Notes: a model not told the origin generated them from the sequence alone. Positions 40,727 to 54,532 are shown, numbered from the stretch's first letter. The stretch is DNA of 64,000 nucleotides from Enterobacter sp. RHBSTW-00175 (GCF_013927005.1 NZ_CP055930.1:4464001-4528000); one strand, 5' to 3'. Translations and numbers: made by a program.

Positions 40727-41445
40727 CGCAGCGGACGGCCGCCATCCACCGCGAAGGTTCTGCCGGTCACGTAGCAGCTGGTCAGCAGGTAATCGATAAG
40801 ATCGATAACCTCTTTCTCGCCGGGGGCGATTTTCATCAGCGACTTATTCAGCGCCTGTTGGCGGTATTCCGCGTCATCGCTTTCATTAAATAAAATCATC
40901 GCCGGAGCAATGGCATTGACCTTAACCTCAGGCGCCAGTTTGCGGGCAAAGGAGCGCGTCATGTTGTCCAGCGCCGCTTTGCTGGCCGCGTAGGCGATAT
41001 GCTTGTCGCTGCCGCGCTCTACCACATAATCGGTGAAGTGGATGATATCGGCCGCAGCGTGCCCGTGCCCGCGCAGCAGGTCCAGCAGCGCGTGGTTAAG
41101 CAGGTAAGGGGCGTTAACGTGGATTTGCAACATGCCAGCGAGCGTATCGCTGAGCGACGTGCCGGGTTTTTCCGCAAGCCAGGCGCTGGCGTTATGGATA
41201 AGCGCCCGCAGCCCGCTGGTGGTGGATTTCACTTTTTCAGCAAAAGCGAGAATGCCTTCGTCGGTTGAAAAATCGGCCTGAATACAGACGGCACCGGCTT
41301 TGCGTAGCCCTTCAATGGAAGGGTATTCGTTGCGATAGCTGACGATCACCGGCTGGTGAAGGTTGAGAAAATGATGGGCGATGGCGAGGCCGATACGGCG
41401 GCCTCCGCCAGTAATCAGAATAGGGCGTTGCTGTGTATTTCCCAT
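40723..41445 (-). CDS. folM: Dihydromonapterin reductase FolM
   Basis: This 240-residue short-chain dehydrogenase reduces dihydromonapterin to tetrahydromonapterin with NADPH and has dihydrofolate reductase activity in E. coli. The glycine-rich ITGGGRRIGLA and the AYAASKAA catalytic Tyr-Lys motif are intact. It overlaps the convergent ydgC stop by 3 bp. Confidence 0.94.
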   Translation of the reverse strand: MGNTQQRPILITGGGRRIGLAIAHHFLNLHQPVIVSYRNEYPSIEGLRKAGAVCIQADFSTDEGILAFAEKVKSTTSGLRALIHNASAWLAEKPGTSLSDTLAGMLQIHVNAPYLLNHALLDLLRGHGHAAADIIHFTDYVVERGSDKHIAYAASKAALDNMTRSFARKLAPEVKVNAIAPAMILFNESDDAEYRQQALNKSLMKIAPGEKEVIDLIDYLLTSCYVTGRTFAVDGGRPLR

Positions 41446-41483
41446 CGTAGTCTCCTTTCAGTTCAACAATGGGAAAGACGATG

Positions 41484-42866
41484 CTATCCCATTAACATCC
41501 ACGTTGCTGGTACGGCAGCAACCAGTAGTAATCCAATCAACGCCATTTCACGGCGCATTAGCGCATTATCCAACTGATGCGTGCGGCGGGCGTAGATAAA
41601 CACCAGCAGACCCGGCGCATATAACACCACAGATAGTAGCAGGTGCATAGGCCCGGAAGCATACAATAACCATAGCCCGTAAATACAGGCACCTACGCCC
41701 ACGGCATAGTGTGCCGGGCGGCTGGCGATTTTTAACAAATACGCACCCACCAGGAAATAGGGTACCAGAATCATTTCAGAGGCGATGGTCAGCAGGGTGT
41801 TATAGTCAGAACCTGTGAGCCAGATCAGCACCAGACAGACCTGCACGCTGATGTTGGTCAGCCACAACGACGCCGACGGCGCATTGTTGTTATTCTGGCG
41901 CGCAAACAGACGCGGGAACGCTTTGTGCGTGGCGGCCAGGAATGGCACTTCGGCAGCCATGATAGTCCAGCTCAGGTAGGCACCGCACACGGAAACGATC
42001 AGTCCCGCCGCAATCACTACATCGCCCCAGGAACCCAGCATTTTAACCATAAGCCCGGCCATTGACGGGTTACGCATTTCGGCCAGTTCAGGACGTGCAA
42101 TAACGCCGAGTGAGAGTAATGTCACCAGCAGATACACCCCCAACGCCGAAATAACCGCGAGCAGTGTAGCGCGGCCAACGTCGCGCTTATTGCGCGCACG
42201 CGCAGAAACCACCACCGCGCCTTCAACACCAATGAACACCCACAGGGTGATAAGCATGGTGTTTTTCACCTGTTCCCAGACAGGGACGCCAAGCGCGATA
42301 CCGGTGAAATCGAGTTTAAAGACATCCAGGCGGAACGCGATAAAGGCCAGCACGATAAACAGGCCGAGTGGAACCAGTTTGGCGAGTGTTGCCACCAGGT
42401 TGATGCTTGCTGCGGTTTGCACACCACGCAGCACCAGCCAGTGAACAAACCACAGCAGTACCGATGCACCCACAATAGATTGCCAGGTATTGCCGTCACC
42501 GAATAAACGCAGCTCTGGCGTGTCGGTAAAGAAGCTCAGGGCAGAGAAGACAATCACCAGATAAGAGACGTTGGCGATAACCGCGCACAGCCAGTAGCCC
42601 CACGCTGAACAGAAGCCAATCAGTTCACCGAAACCTTCCCGCGCATAGGTGAAAATCCCGCCGTCGAGGTCCGGGCGAATGCGGGTTAACAGCAGCATGG
42701 CAAAGGCCAGCAACAATATTCCGGCGCCGGTGATACCCCAGCCAATGAGTAACGCCGCAGGGCTTGCTACGGCCGCCATATTTTGCGGCAAACTGAATAC
42801 ACCCGCGCCCAGCATTGAGCTTAAAACGAGTGCAGTTAAAGCACTCAGGCCAAGTTTCTTTTCCAT
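41484..42866 (-). CDS. ydgI: APC-family basic amino acid antiporter YdgI
   Basis: This 460-residue inner-membrane carrier of the arginine/ornithine antiporter (ArcD/YdgI) branch of the APC superfamily has about twelve transmembrane helices and the typical start SALTALVLSSMLGAGVFSLPQNMA. Substrate is inferred from family only; in E. coli it is a putative arginine:ornithine antiporter. Single gene upstream of folM, separated by 38 bp. Confidence 0.88.
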   Translation of the reverse strand: MEKKLGLSALTALVLSSMLGAGVFSLPQNMAAVASPAALLIGWGITGAGILLLAFAMLLLTRIRPDLDGGIFTYAREGFGELIGFCSAWGYWLCAVIANVSYLVIVFSALSFFTDTPELRLFGDGNTWQSIVGASVLLWFVHWLVLRGVQTAASINLVATLAKLVPLGLFIVLAFIAFRLDVFKLDFTGIALGVPVWEQVKNTMLITLWVFIGVEGAVVVSARARNKRDVGRATLLAVISALGVYLLVTLLSLGVIARPELAEMRNPSMAGLMVKMLGSWGDVVIAAGLIVSVCGAYLSWTIMAAEVPFLAATHKAFPRLFARQNNNNAPSASLWLTNISVQVCLVLIWLTGSDYNTLLTIASEMILVPYFLVGAYLLKIASRPAHYAVGVGACIYGLWLLYASGPMHLLLSVVLYAPGLLVFIYARRTHQLDNALMRREMALIGLLLVAAVPATWMLMG

Positions 42867-43010
42867 TGGCTTCCTGTTATGAAAGTTCTAAATCCAGAAT
42901 AATTATTTCGCACAGGCGCATAAAAATGGTGGATCACACTAAGGCGCGGGATTTTACGGAGTGTCACGAAGTCATGCAATGACGTGGGGCGGAAATTCGA
43001 AAAAAAGTAA

Positions 43011-43034
43011 CAAAAAAGGCGGCATTACGCCGCC
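43011..43034 (-). terminator. ydgH terminator
   Basis: On the minus strand GGCGGC-GTAAT-GCCGCC is followed by TTTTTTG, 18 bp past the ydgH stop. Confidence 0.88.
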
Positions 43035-43051
43035 CTTGTTCAACTGTTTGC

Positions 43052-43996
43052 TTACTTGTACAGGTCAGCGCTGATGGTGATGTTATTACCACGTTCCTGC
43101 CACTGGCGGGTGATGTGGTAGTACTTCGCCCCTTTCCTGGCAGCGCGCTTCGCTACCTGATAAGAGATTTCCGTCATGTTGCCGTAGTTGCCGCTAAACT
43201 TGATGCTGTCGAACGGTACCATCTGCGCAGCAGTGGCATTGTTCAACTCTTCAATTTTAGTGCCGTCTGGCAGCGTTACAGAGTAGCGACCACCCTTGGT
43301 GGATTGCGTTTCAAAGAAACGACCCACTTCAGCACTTGGTGCTGCGGAAGTCGCAACGCCTGGGATCTCCACTTTCTTCGCTTCTTCTCCACCTTTCGCG
43401 ATAGCAGCGCGGCCCGCTTCGGAGTTGGCAGGAATGGCATCCGGGCTTTGCAGAACGCGTTTTTTCGCATCCTGCTTATAGATGAACGCGGTGATGCGCT
43501 GGTTGCCGCCCTGGTTGGCATCAACCTGACGTACGATGTAGAACGCGTAAGCGTCTTTTGCTTTAGCCGCTTTGGTGATGGCGTCGTTCACTTCAGGCTG
43601 GTTGCGATAGAAACCCTGCACGGTAACGGTGTCGTACGGTTCCAGTTCGATTGCCTGATCTTTTGGCAGTTCGACGATGCCGTTAATGACACGGTTTTTC
43701 GGTGCGTCAGCTTTTGGCGCATCGTCTTTATACAGCGCGATGGTTACGCGCTGGTTGCCGCTGTTACCGTAATCAGACTGGTCAACAACATAAAAGGAAG
43801 CCGCACCGTTTTTGTCGGCAGCTTTTGTTGCGGCGGCGACGGCATCGCCAATGGAATTGTAACGACCCACAATGACCGTATGGTCAAAAGGTTTTAACGC
43901 TGCCGCTTGCTCCGGCGTTAACTCTGTCGCGGCATTCGCGGACAGGGCGGTCGCAGAAAGAAGTGCGGACGCCAGGAGTGTGTTCTTAAGCTTCAT
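43052..43996 (-). CDS. ydgH: YdgH periplasmic stress protein with three YdgH/BhsA-type domains
   Basis: This 314-residue secreted protein has a signal peptide cleaved near ALSANA-ATEL. Three related DUF1471-type (YdgH/BhsA/McbA) units follow, each with the pattern PFD-or-PYD ... GNQR-or-NN ... (A/S)xxYK: residues about 30-90, 105-170 and 255-314. Family members respond to envelope and biofilm-related stress; E. coli YdgH is newly discussed in outer-membrane homeostasis. The start at 43996 begins the signal peptide. Confidence 0.9.
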   Translation of the reverse strand: MKLKNTLLASALLSATALSANAATELTPEQAAALKPFDHTVIVGRYNSIGDAVAAATKAADKNGAASFYVVDQSDYGNSGNQRVTIALYKDDAPKADAPKNRVINGIVELPKDQAIELEPYDTVTVQGFYRNQPEVNDAITKAAKAKDAYAFYIVRQVDANQGGNQRITAFIYKQDAKKRVLQSPDAIPANSEAGRAAIAKGGEEAKKVEIPGVATSAAPSAEVGRFFETQSTKGGRYSVTLPDGTKIEELNNATAAQMVPFDSIKFSGNYGNMTEISYQVAKRAARKGAKYYHITRQWQERGNNITISADLYK

Positions 43997-46060
<2,064 letters not shown>

Positions 46061-46067
46061 GGGGTAG

Positions 46068-47459
<1,392 letters not shown>

Positions 47460-47520
47460 GTTGCATTGAAACAAAAAAAACCGCCGAACTTGAAGTGAAC
47501 CCCATATATTGGACACGTTC

Positions 47521-48354
47521 TTAACTGGCGGCTGACATGGCCTGGGTTCGGTATTGTACCGGACTCAGGCCGTTTAGTTTTAGCTTGATTCGTTCGTTGT
47601 TGTAGTAGTGGATATACTCTTCCACCGTTTTTCGTAGATGGTCTGTATTTTCAAACTCTTCGTGGTACCAACATTCTGTTTTCAGCAGACCAAAAAAATT
47701 TTCTATCACTGCATTGTCCAGACAGTTCCCTTTGCGCGACATGCTTTGTTCTATGCCTTTAGCTTTAAGTTTCTCCTGATACCGTGCCATCTGATACTGC
47801 CAACCCTGATCAGAGTGCAGTACCGGTCTGTCACCCGGTTTCAGCCTCTTGACGGCTTTGCTGAGCATGTTTTCGACCAGATTCATTCCCGGATGCGTCG
47901 TCATATTCCAGGCTATTATCTCGCTGTTATACAGATCAAGCACTGGTGACAGATACAGCTTTGTCCCTTTTACGTTGAACTCTGTCACATCCGTGACCCA
48001 TTTCTGGTTTGGACTGCTGGCCTTAAAATCACGTGCAAGGGTATTTGGCGCTACTTTACCGTAGGTGCCTTTGTATGACTGATACTTTTTGCTTCTCAGG
48101 CATGAGGCCAGCCCCATCTTGCGCATCAGTTTCCGTACTGTTTTATGATTAATGCCATAGCCTTCATTACGCAACGCCAGGGTAATGCGCCGGTAACCAT
48201 ATCGTCCTTTATGATAGTGGAACAGTGCGGCTATTCTTTGCTGTTCGCCCTCATAGCGCTCTCCACGGCTATCTGCTTTGACATGCCAGTAGTACGTGCT
48301 GCGAGGTAATCCTGCTATATGAAGCAGCATTCTCAGGTTATGGTTTCGCCTCAA
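47521..48354 (-). CDS. IS3-family transposase OrfB (DDE integrase domain)
   Basis: This frame encodes 277 residues of the catalytic part: an HTH_21-like region (GYRRITLALRNEGYGINHKTVRKLMRKMGL) and the rve integrase core with the DDE triad in WVTDVTEFN, LHSDQGWQYQ and the Glu of DNAVIENFFGLLKTE. It opens at TTG 48354, but in IS3 elements it is normally made as an OrfAB fusion by -1 frameshifting. Here the OrfA end CAA AAA TAA allows a slip that continues into IITELRRNHNL. Intact. Confidence 0.92.
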   Translation of the reverse strand: MRRNHNLRMLLHIAGLPRSTYYWHVKADSRGERYEGEQQRIAALFHYHKGRYGYRRITLALRNEGYGINHKTVRKLMRKMGLASCLRSKKYQSYKGTYGKVAPNTLARDFKASSPNQKWVTDVTEFNVKGTKLYLSPVLDLYNSEIIAWNMTTHPGMNLVENMLSKAVKRLKPGDRPVLHSDQGWQYQMARYQEKLKAKGIEQSMSRKGNCLDNAVIENFFGLLKTECWYHEEFENTDHLRKTVEEYIHYYNNERIKLKLNGLSPVQYRTQAMSAAS

Positions 48355-48362
48355 TTCGGTAA

Positions 48363-48878
48363 TTATTTTTGCTTTGTCTTCTGCTTTTCCCGAATCAAGG
48401 CCTGAAGCTTTTTTAGGTAGGCATTCTCAACACGCAGGTATTCAAGTTCTTCCTCAGCGTTCTGGAACGCTGGACGGGGATTATTAAGTTCTTTATCTGA
48501 AGTTTCGTTCTTCCCTGACTTCATCTGGCGTCCTCTGGGTTTATCCTGTAGGGCAATGATACCGCCAGTACGGTAAAGACGCTCCCATTTGCTGACAGTA
48601 CAAGCGGCTGCAATACGAAACTCCGCCGCAGCTTTCCGGGATGATTTGTTGTGTTGCTGCATCCAGAGCACGACAGACTCTTTAAACTCGGCAGAGTAAG
48701 CCCTGGTAGGAATGGTAAAACTGTCCATCCCATTCACTTTCCAGTGCTCAGTCCAGCGTCTGACCGCTCCGTGATCAACGCCGAACAACCGCGCTGTTTT
48801 CTTTGCACCATCACTGCTGAACAGATAGTGGAGTACGACTTGCTGCTTGAATTCAGGTGAGTATTTTTTTCTGCCCAT
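48363..48878 (-). CDS. IS3-family transposase OrfA (helix-turn-helix)
   Basis: This 171-residue protein has two helix-turn-helix units (about residues 5-55 and 60-115) that bind the IS ends, and a leucine-zipper-like C-terminus (EEELEYLRVENAYLKKLQALIREKQ) as in IS150 InsJ. It ends in an A-rich stretch just before TAA, the probable -1 frameshift site for making the OrfAB transposase. Confidence 0.92.
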   Translation of the reverse strand: MGRKKYSPEFKQQVVLHYLFSSDGAKKTARLFGVDHGAVRRWTEHWKVNGMDSFTIPTRAYSAEFKESVVLWMQQHNKSSRKAAAEFRIAAACTVSKWERLYRTGGIIALQDKPRGRQMKSGKNETSDKELNNPRPAFQNAEEELEYLRVENAYLKKLQALIREKQKTKQK

Positions 48879-48967
48879 TGAAACGCAAAACCCCTAATCG
48901 TTGGATGTCCAACTTTCGGGGTTCACTTCAAACTCGGCGGTTTTTTTATTGCCGGGTGGCGTTTTGC

Positions 48968-49918
48968 TTAATCGTCTTCCGGGTCGTCCAGCTCGACCGG
49001 CGTCTGATATTGATCCGGTTTAATCACCAGCAGGTCGCAGCGCAGGTGGTCGATCACCTGTTCGGCGGTGTTACCCAGGAAGGCGGCGGAAATACCTGTA
49101 CGGCCAATCGTGCCCAGAACCACAATCCCGGCCTGGAGGTGTTCGGACAGGTCAGGAATGACCTCTTCCGGCAAGCCTTTTTCAACGTGAGTCATTTTCT
49201 CATCGATGCCGAATTTCTGACGCAGCGCTTTCATCGCCAGCAGGTGCTGTCCACGAATGGCATCGTTGTACACGCTTGGGTCAAATTCAGGTAATTCGAT
49301 GGCGATGTTGATTGGCGTGACCGGATAAGCCCCCACCAGATGAACTTCGGTATGGTTGACCTGGTCGGCAAGCTCAAGGGTCTCTTTTACCAGTTTTTCA
49401 TTGAGCGAATTATGGTAGTCCTCTTCGCTGGCAAGGTTCACCGCGACAACGGCTTTACCGCCTTCTGGCCAGGGCTGGTCTTTCACCATCCACACCGGGC
49501 ATGGGCATTTACGCAGTAAGTGCCAGTCGGTTGGGGTGAAGATCACCGATTCCAGTTTGTCGTGCTGGTGCGCCATTTTCAGCAGCAGATCGTGATCACC
49601 GCTCACAATCTCCTGGATGATGGCTTCGAAAGGTCGGTTATGCCAGACCACTTTGATATCGATAGGAACGCCTGCGTCCAGGTAATATTTTGCCTGTTCG
49701 CGGATCCACGCGGTTCGTTGGCTGATCACTCCCTGACGCATAGCGGTACGCTCGTCAGGCGACAGAAGGGTGGTCATCTCATATGAGAAGTCATAGATCG
49801 GCAAAAACGCTTTGATTTTGCCACCAATCCGTTGATGTAAATACACAGCACGTCGTAACGCCGGTTGATCGTCCTGATTAGGATCGATGGCCACCAGCAT
49901 GTTTTGATACTTTGCCAT
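48968..49918 (-). CDS. uspE: Tandem universal stress protein UspE
   Basis: This 316-residue protein has two Usp domains (about 1-150 and 155-310). The ATP-binding type signature G-x2-G-x9-G is seen in the second half, [25 protein letters not shown]. coli UspE (YdaA) affects motility, adhesion and stress survival, and neighbours fnr as here. Its terminator half is now cut off by the IS, so transcripts may run into the transposase genes. Confidence 0.95.
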   Translation of the reverse strand: MAKYQNMLVAIDPNQDDQPALRRAVYLHQRIGGKIKAFLPIYDFSYEMTTLLSPDERTAMRQGVISQRTAWIREQAKYYLDAGVPIDIKVVWHNRPFEAIIQEIVSGDHDLLLKMAHQHDKLESVIFTPTDWHLLRKCPCPVWMVKDQPWPEGGKAVVAVNLASEEDYHNSLNEKLVKETLELADQVNHTEVHLVGAYPVTPINIAIELPEFDPSVYNDAIRGQHLLAMKALRQKFGIDEKMTHVEKGLPEEVIPDLSEHLQAGIVVLGTIGRTGISAAFLGNTAEQVIDHLRCDLLVIKPDQYQTPVELDDPEDD

Positions 49919-50054
49919 ACAGGTCTCCTTACTACTGTCACCACAGTCTGTAAGTAAAAGAGTAACCTATATATCTTGAATGAAACAGGGGGGAAGTTTT
50001 GCCAGATCAATAAATCATGAAAATTTATCGACCTGGCAGAGTCATTCGTGGGTT

Positions 50055-50807
50055 TTATGCTACGTTGCGGGAATGCCCGGCGAGTACCGCCAGCGCTTCA
50101 CCGTTTTCGATGGTGATATACTTGCCTTTAACCGCCAGCATCCCGCTTTTCTGGAAACGACCCAGCAGACGGCTGATGGTTTCAACGGTCAGGCCCAGGT
50201 AGTTACCGATATCGCCACGGGTCATGGTCAGACGGAATTCGCGTGGAGAGAAACCGCGCTCTGCGAAACGGCGGGAGAGGTTATAGATAAATGCCGCCAG
50301 GCGCTCTTCTGCATTCTTTTTGGAAAGCAGCAGGATCATGTCCTGATCGCCTTTAATCTCGCCGCTCATCAGACGCATCATCTGCTGACGCAGGTTAGGC
50401 ATTTTACCGGACAGATCGTCCAGCGTTTCAAACGGGATTTCGCAAACCATTGAGGTTTCAAGCGCCTGAGCAAAGCTCGGGTGATGTCCGGTACCGATAG
50501 CGTCAAAGCCGACCAGGTCGCCTGCCAGATGGAAGCCGGTGATCTGCTCATCGCCTTGTTCGGTGATGGTGTAGCTCTTGATGGTGCCAGAACGGATAGC
50601 ATAGAGCGATTTCAGTTCGTCTCCCGCTTTAAACAGCGTCTGCCCTTTCTGAATAGGCTTTTTGCGCTCGATGATATTATCAAGCTGATCGAGTTCATGC
50701 TCATTCAGGGTAAACGGGATACAGAGCTGGCTGATGCTGCAATCCTGGCAATGGATAGCACAACCGCCAGACTGAATGCGTCGTATAATTCGCTTTTCCG
50801 GGATCAT
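50055..50807 (-). CDS. fnr: Global anaerobic regulator FNR
   Basis: This 250-residue CRP/FNR-family regulator has oxygen-labile [4Fe-4S] cluster ligands Cys20, Cys23, Cys29 ([10 protein letters not shown]) and Cys122 (SMVCEI). A cyclic-nucleotide-binding-like sensor domain, dimer helix and helix-turn-helix with [11 protein letters not shown] follow. It is nearly identical to E. coli FNR. The ATG at 50807 (MIPEKRII) gives the known length; an in-frame TTG at 50819 would add four residues. An FNR box upstream indicates autoregulation. Confidence 0.97.
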   Translation of the reverse strand: MIPEKRIIRRIQSGGCAIHCQDCSISQLCIPFTLNEHELDQLDNIIERKKPIQKGQTLFKAGDELKSLYAIRSGTIKSYTITEQGDEQITGFHLAGDLVGFDAIGTGHHPSFAQALETSMVCEIPFETLDDLSGKMPNLRQQMMRLMSGEIKGDQDMILLLSKKNAEERLAAFIYNLSRRFAERGFSPREFRLTMTRGDIGNYLGLTVETISRLLGRFQKSGMLAVKGKYITIENGEALAVLAGHSRNVA

Positions 50808-50826
50808 AGGTTTGCTCAAGCCTTAA

Positions 50827-50840
50827 TTGATATTGGTCAA
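50827..50840. promoter_or_regulatory. FNR box in the fnr promoter
   Basis: TTGATATTGGTCAA matches TTGAT-N4-ATCAA at 9 of 10 positions, 20 bp before the fnr start. E. coli fnr has the same autorepression site near its transcription start. Confidence 0.85.
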
Positions 50841-50990
50841 TTTTAACATCTTTTTGGAGACTACGTAAGCCTGGCAAACCATCAATAAAGACAAGAGTCG
50901 ACATTGTGCTGGCATCTTCTTGAAATTCCACAGCTTGACTATGGATTTTTAACCTAACCGAAAGAAAATTAAGCACTAAAAGCCTGGAAA

Positions 50991-51506
50991 CTACAGCAAA
51001 AGATAGCCTTCATGGCGCAGCAACCACTCCTTGCGCTGCACGCCTCCGGCATAGCCCGTCATGGTGCCGTTGCGTCCAATAACGCGGTGGCAGGGCACGA
51101 CAATACTGACGGGGTTAGAGCCATTAGCCGCCCCAACCGCACGCGCCGCACCCGCACGACCTAACTGCTCTGCGAGCTGACCATAATGCATCACGTGCCC
51201 GCATGGGATCTGGCGCAGCGCCTGCCAGACTTCACGCTGAAAAGGTGTTCCCGCCGTCGCGGTAGGCAGGGTGTCGATAATGCTGAGATCGCCCTCGAAA
51301 TACGCTGCAAGTTTGTCGCTCAACCCGCCTGGATTGGTGGCGCCGATGCGCTCATAACCCTGTGAACGGTAATGAATGTCGAATAATTCCACCATCCGGT
51401 CGCTGTGCTCTTCCCATTCTACGGCGCGCAGATTGAACGCCTCGTCGGTAATGATCCACAGCGGCCCAAGCGGGGTCGCAATTTTATCTTCGAGTAACCT
51501 CAGCAT
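50991..51506 (-). CDS. ogt: Methylated-DNA--protein-cysteine methyltransferase Ogt
   Basis: This 171-residue suicide repair enzyme takes the alkyl group from O6-alkylguanine or O4-alkylthymine onto its own cysteine in [22 protein letters not shown]. It is the constitutive (non-Ada) type with one domain. The ATG at 51506 gives the E. coli length, preceded by GGAAAGAGG. It starts 10 bp after the abgT stop. Confidence 0.96.
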   Translation of the reverse strand: MLRLLEDKIATPLGPLWIITDEAFNLRAVEWEEHSDRMVELFDIHYRSQGYERIGATNPGGLSDKLAAYFEGDLSIIDTLPTATAGTPFQREVWQALRQIPCGHVMHYGQLAEQLGRAGAARAVGAANGSNPVSIVVPCHRVIGRNGTMTGYAGGVQRKEWLLRHEGYLLL

Positions 51507-51516
51507 CCTCTTTCCT

Positions 51517-53043
51517 TTAGTGCAGCCTTGGGTAAATTCCCGGTCCAATCGGCAGGCCGACAAGATACCACGCCACCAGCATCACCAACCATACCCCTAA
51601 AAAGATAAGCGGATAGGGTAAGACCAGCGAATAGTAGGTACCCAGTTTTGCTTCCGGTTTATAGCGTTGCAGGAAACCTAAAAACAGCGGGACGAACGGT
51701 GAAACCGGGGCCAGCGGGATGACGGAGGAGTCGGCGACGCGAAACAGAATTTGTGCAAACGCCGGATGGAACCCAAGCATCATAAACATCGGCACAAAGA
51801 TGGGCGCCAGAATCGACCAGATTGCCGAGCCGCTGGCGATAAACATGCACAGCAGCGACGACAGAATAGCCAGGCCGACGAACGCCGGGATACCGCTTAA
51901 TCCCGCCGCTTCCAGGGCATCCGTCAGCCCCACGGCCATAAATTTGCCCATGTTGCTCCAGTTGAACATGGCCACGAACTGCGCCAGCGGGAACACCATC
52001 ACGATAAAGCCCGCCATCTCTTTCATCGGCTCGATCATCAACTGCGGCAGGTCAGCCTGATTGCGGATTTTGCGGGTGGCGATGCCATAGGCGATAGACA
52101 CCACAAAAAAGAACAGAATAATCAGCGGCACAATGCCCTGAATAAACGGCGAGGGCAGGACGGTGTGTTTGACCGGATCGCGCAGCACGCCGTTCTCCGG
52201 GATAACCATCAGCGCTACAAGCGCGATAAACGCCAGCGAGGCAACCCCGGCCACCCGCAGGCCGAACTGCTGCTCTTTGCTGAGTGTCTCCAGCTTTTCG
52301 TCGCTGCGGCCTTCCCATTTCCCTAAACGCGGCTCGATAAGCTTATCGGTGATAAGCCCGCCGACAATCGTCAGCACAATCACCGAGCTTGCCATAAAGT
52401 ACCAGTTGTCGATCACGCTGACGTGCATCGCGGTATCAATGGTTTTCGCCGCTTCGGTACTGATACCCGAAAGCAGCACGTCGGTGGTCACAATCAGCAA
52501 ATTAGCGGTAAACCCGCAGCCCACCCCGGCAATTGCCGCCAGCAACCCGGCCACCGGATGACGACCTACGGCCAGGAAGATCAGCGCCCCCATCGGCGGC
52601 ATGATCACCAGCGCGGCGTCAGACGAGATATGGCTGAAAAAGGCGATAAACAGCACCATATAACTGGCGTAACGCGCGCTAACGTTGGAGGCCATTTTCA
52701 CCATCAGCGCAGGCAGCAGCCCCACGCGCTCGGCAAGGCCTGCGCCTAACACCAGCGCCAGGATCGCCCCCAGCGGTGCAAAACCGCTAAAGTTCTTAAT
52801 CACATTGGGTAAAAACCAGTGCAACCCCTCGACGCTCAGCAGGTTTTTTACCGCCACCATGCTGCCATCAGCAGGGCTACGCACACTCACATCAAAGGCA
52901 GACAACGCAGCGGTTGCCACCATCAAAATCACAATCAAATAGATAAAAAGCAGGAAAGGATGCGGCACTTTATTGCCAACCCTTTCAACCCAGCCATAGA
53001 GCTTACCGGTTGGGGAATGCGAAGGTATGGATGACATACTCAT
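51517..53043 (-). CDS. abgT: p-Aminobenzoyl-glutamate transporter AbgT
   Basis: This 508-residue inner-membrane transporter of the AbgT family has about twelve helices including re-entrant hairpins. It brings p-aminobenzoyl-glutamate, a folate breakdown product, into the cell; some family members also export sulfonamides. Start [11 protein letters not shown] at 53043 has AGAGGA upstream. Last gene of abgABT, 43 bp after abgB. Confidence 0.95.
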   Translation of the reverse strand: MSMSSIPSHSPTGKLYGWVERVGNKVPHPFLLFIYLIVILMVATAALSAFDVSVRSPADGSMVAVKNLLSVEGLHWFLPNVIKNFSGFAPLGAILALVLGAGLAERVGLLPALMVKMASNVSARYASYMVLFIAFFSHISSDAALVIMPPMGALIFLAVGRHPVAGLLAAIAGVGCGFTANLLIVTTDVLLSGISTEAAKTIDTAMHVSVIDNWYFMASSVIVLTIVGGLITDKLIEPRLGKWEGRSDEKLETLSKEQQFGLRVAGVASLAFIALVALMVIPENGVLRDPVKHTVLPSPFIQGIVPLIILFFFVVSIAYGIATRKIRNQADLPQLMIEPMKEMAGFIVMVFPLAQFVAMFNWSNMGKFMAVGLTDALEAAGLSGIPAFVGLAILSSLLCMFIASGSAIWSILAPIFVPMFMMLGFHPAFAQILFRVADSSVIPLAPVSPFVPLFLGFLQRYKPEAKLGTYYSLVLPYPLIFLGVWLVMLVAWYLVGLPIGPGIYPRLH

Positions 53044-53086
53044 GGGCGTTCCTCTGGACTGTTGTGTTGTTGTGTTATGTGTTTTT

Positions 53087-54532
53087 TTATTTTAAAGGTG
53101 ACGGTGTCACGCCAGAAGGAATCGGACACACGTACGGTCTTTCTGTTATTTGTTGTTCAAACTCGTCACGGCATTTTTGGAGCAGCGCTGCATCCAGAAG
53201 CAGATTCAGGGCGGTAGCACCCATGACCTTTCCGGCCAGCAACATCCCTTTATGGGCAATAGAGGTGCGCCCCTGCGTCACCAGTTGCCAGGTGTGCAGC
53301 GGCGTACCGACGGTAAAGCAGGGGCTAAAGCACTGAGCGACCGGCATTTTCCAGCTGACATCGCCCACGTCAGTCGAGCCTGCCAGCACGTTATCGGTGA
53401 TGGCATAAGGCGCGACTTCATCGACCAGCAGTGTTTCCTGATGACGGCGGGCAAAGGCTTTACCCGCTTCACCACCGGTCGCGGCGATATTTTTCAGGCT
53501 GTTTTGTAGGTCGTTTGAGGTCAGCGTGGCGCGGATTTCACCGGCGAACTGGCGCTCTTTTTCCGTCCAGGCTGGCGTGCCGTAATGTTGCAACGCCTGA
53601 TACATCGCCGCTTCGAGCGTGCGGTTTGGCAGATAGCTGGAACAGGCTTTATCGAAACGGCATTCGACGGTAGTTTCCGTCATCATTGCCGCACCCTGGG
53701 CGATTTTTTCGATGCGTTCGTAGATCTGTTGCGCGTCGGCCATTTCCGGGGCGCGGATCAGGTACAACACTTCGGCCTGCGCCTGCACCACGTTTGGCGA
53801 AATGCCGCCGGTATCGGTGATGGCGTAATGTACGCGCGCTTTCTCGATGATGTGTTCATTAAGGAAATTGGTGCCGGTGGTCATGAGCGTCACGGCATCG
53901 AGCGCGCTACGCCCCAGATGCGGGGAGTTCGCGGCATGAGCCGCCACGCCGTGAAAACGCCATGCGGCCTGAATGTTGGCGAGCGTGCTGACGTTAAACA
54001 TTCCGGCAAAGGCTTCCGGGTGCCAGGTGACAGCCGCATCGACGTCATCGAACAATCCTTCGCGGACCATAAAGGTTTTGCCTGAGCCGCCTTCCTCTCC
54101 CGGGCAGCCATAAAAGCGCACCGTCCCGCTGCCACCGTGCTGCTCCAGCCAGCTTTTCACAGCGACGGCTCCTGCGACTGCGGCCGTACCCAGCAGGTTA
54201 TGGCCGCAACCGTGGCCATTTTCGCCCGGCGTCGCCGACTGCGCGGTGGCGCAGTGCGCCTGCTGGCTTAGCCCCGCCAGAGCATCGTATTCGCCCAGCA
54301 GTGCAATAACCGGTTTGCCGCTGCCGAAGCTGGCGATAAATGCGTTTGGAATACCACCGGCTTCACGCGTCAGGTTAAAACCTTCGGCTTCCAGCGCACA
54401 GGCCAGCCGTTCGGCTGACCAGAACTCTTCAAAACGTGTTTCGGGATGATCCCAGATCTCGTCGGCAATAGCGCTAAAGGTCTGACATCGTGTGTCGATG
54501 GCATCCGCGATAAAAGCGTAGTTTTCCTGCAT
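53087..54532 (-). CDS. abgB: p-Aminobenzoyl-glutamate hydrolase subunit B
   Basis: This 481-residue M20-family amidohydrolase subunit forms with AbgA the enzyme that splits p-aminobenzoyl-glutamate to p-aminobenzoate and glutamate. Metal-site motifs include [21 protein letters not shown] and WHPEAFAG, with the dimerisation lid domain in the middle. The ATG at 54532 (MQENYAF) overlaps the abgA stop as ATGA, so translation is coupled. Confidence 0.95.
   Translation of the reverse strand: MQENYAFIADAIDTRCQTFSAIADEIWDHPETRFEEFWSAERLACALEAEGFNLTREAGGIPNAFIASFGSGKPVIALLGEYDALAGLSQQAHCATAQSATPGENGHGCGHNLLGTAAVAGAVAVKSWLEQHGGSGTVRFYGCPGEEGGSGKTFMVREGLFDDVDAAVTWHPEAFAGMFNVSTLANIQAAWRFHGVAAHAANSPHLGRSALDAVTLMTTGTNFLNEHIIEKARVHYAITDTGGISPNVVQAQAEVLYLIRAPEMADAQQIYERIEKIAQGAAMMTETTVECRFDKACSSYLPNRTLEAAMYQALQHYGTPAWTEKERQFAGEIRATLTSNDLQNSLKNIAATGGEAGKAFARRHQETLLVDEVAPYAITDNVLAGSTDVGDVSWKMPVAQCFSPCFTVGTPLHTWQLVTQGRTSIAHKGMLLAGKVMGATALNLLLDAALLQKCRDEFEQQITERPYVCPIPSGVTPSPLK

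Larger units (their letters stand above)
47491..48930 (-). mobile_element. IS3-family insertion sequence (IS150-like group), complete
   Basis: The element is 1440 bp. Terminal inverted repeats begin TGAAGTGAACCCC at both ends, and matching TTGGACA blocks extend the imperfect repeats to about 26 bp. The flanking direct repeat is AACT (47487-47490 and 48931-48934). Two transposase frames run on the minus strand, in the same direction as uspE. It sits in the loop of a terminator hairpin. The IS150-group members IS1397 and ISKpn1 are known to insert into loops of REP palindromes, so a related target choice is possible. The exact name cannot be given without a database search. Confidence 0.93.
47472..48948. 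terminator. Bidirectional pntB/uspE terminator, interrupted by the IS
   Basis: The left half AAAAAAAACCGCCGAACT (47473-47490) and right half AACTCGGCGGTTTTTTT (48931-48947) together restore CCGCCGA-AC-TCGGCGG flanked by A8 and T7, once one copy of the AACT duplication is removed. The IS lies exactly in the loop, so neither half can now fold with the other nearby. Confidence 0.85.

Noticed and set aside
43115..43897. A 260-codon plus-strand frame opposite ydgH.
   Set aside because: It is a shadow of the well-supported ydgH gene, with no recognisable protein family.
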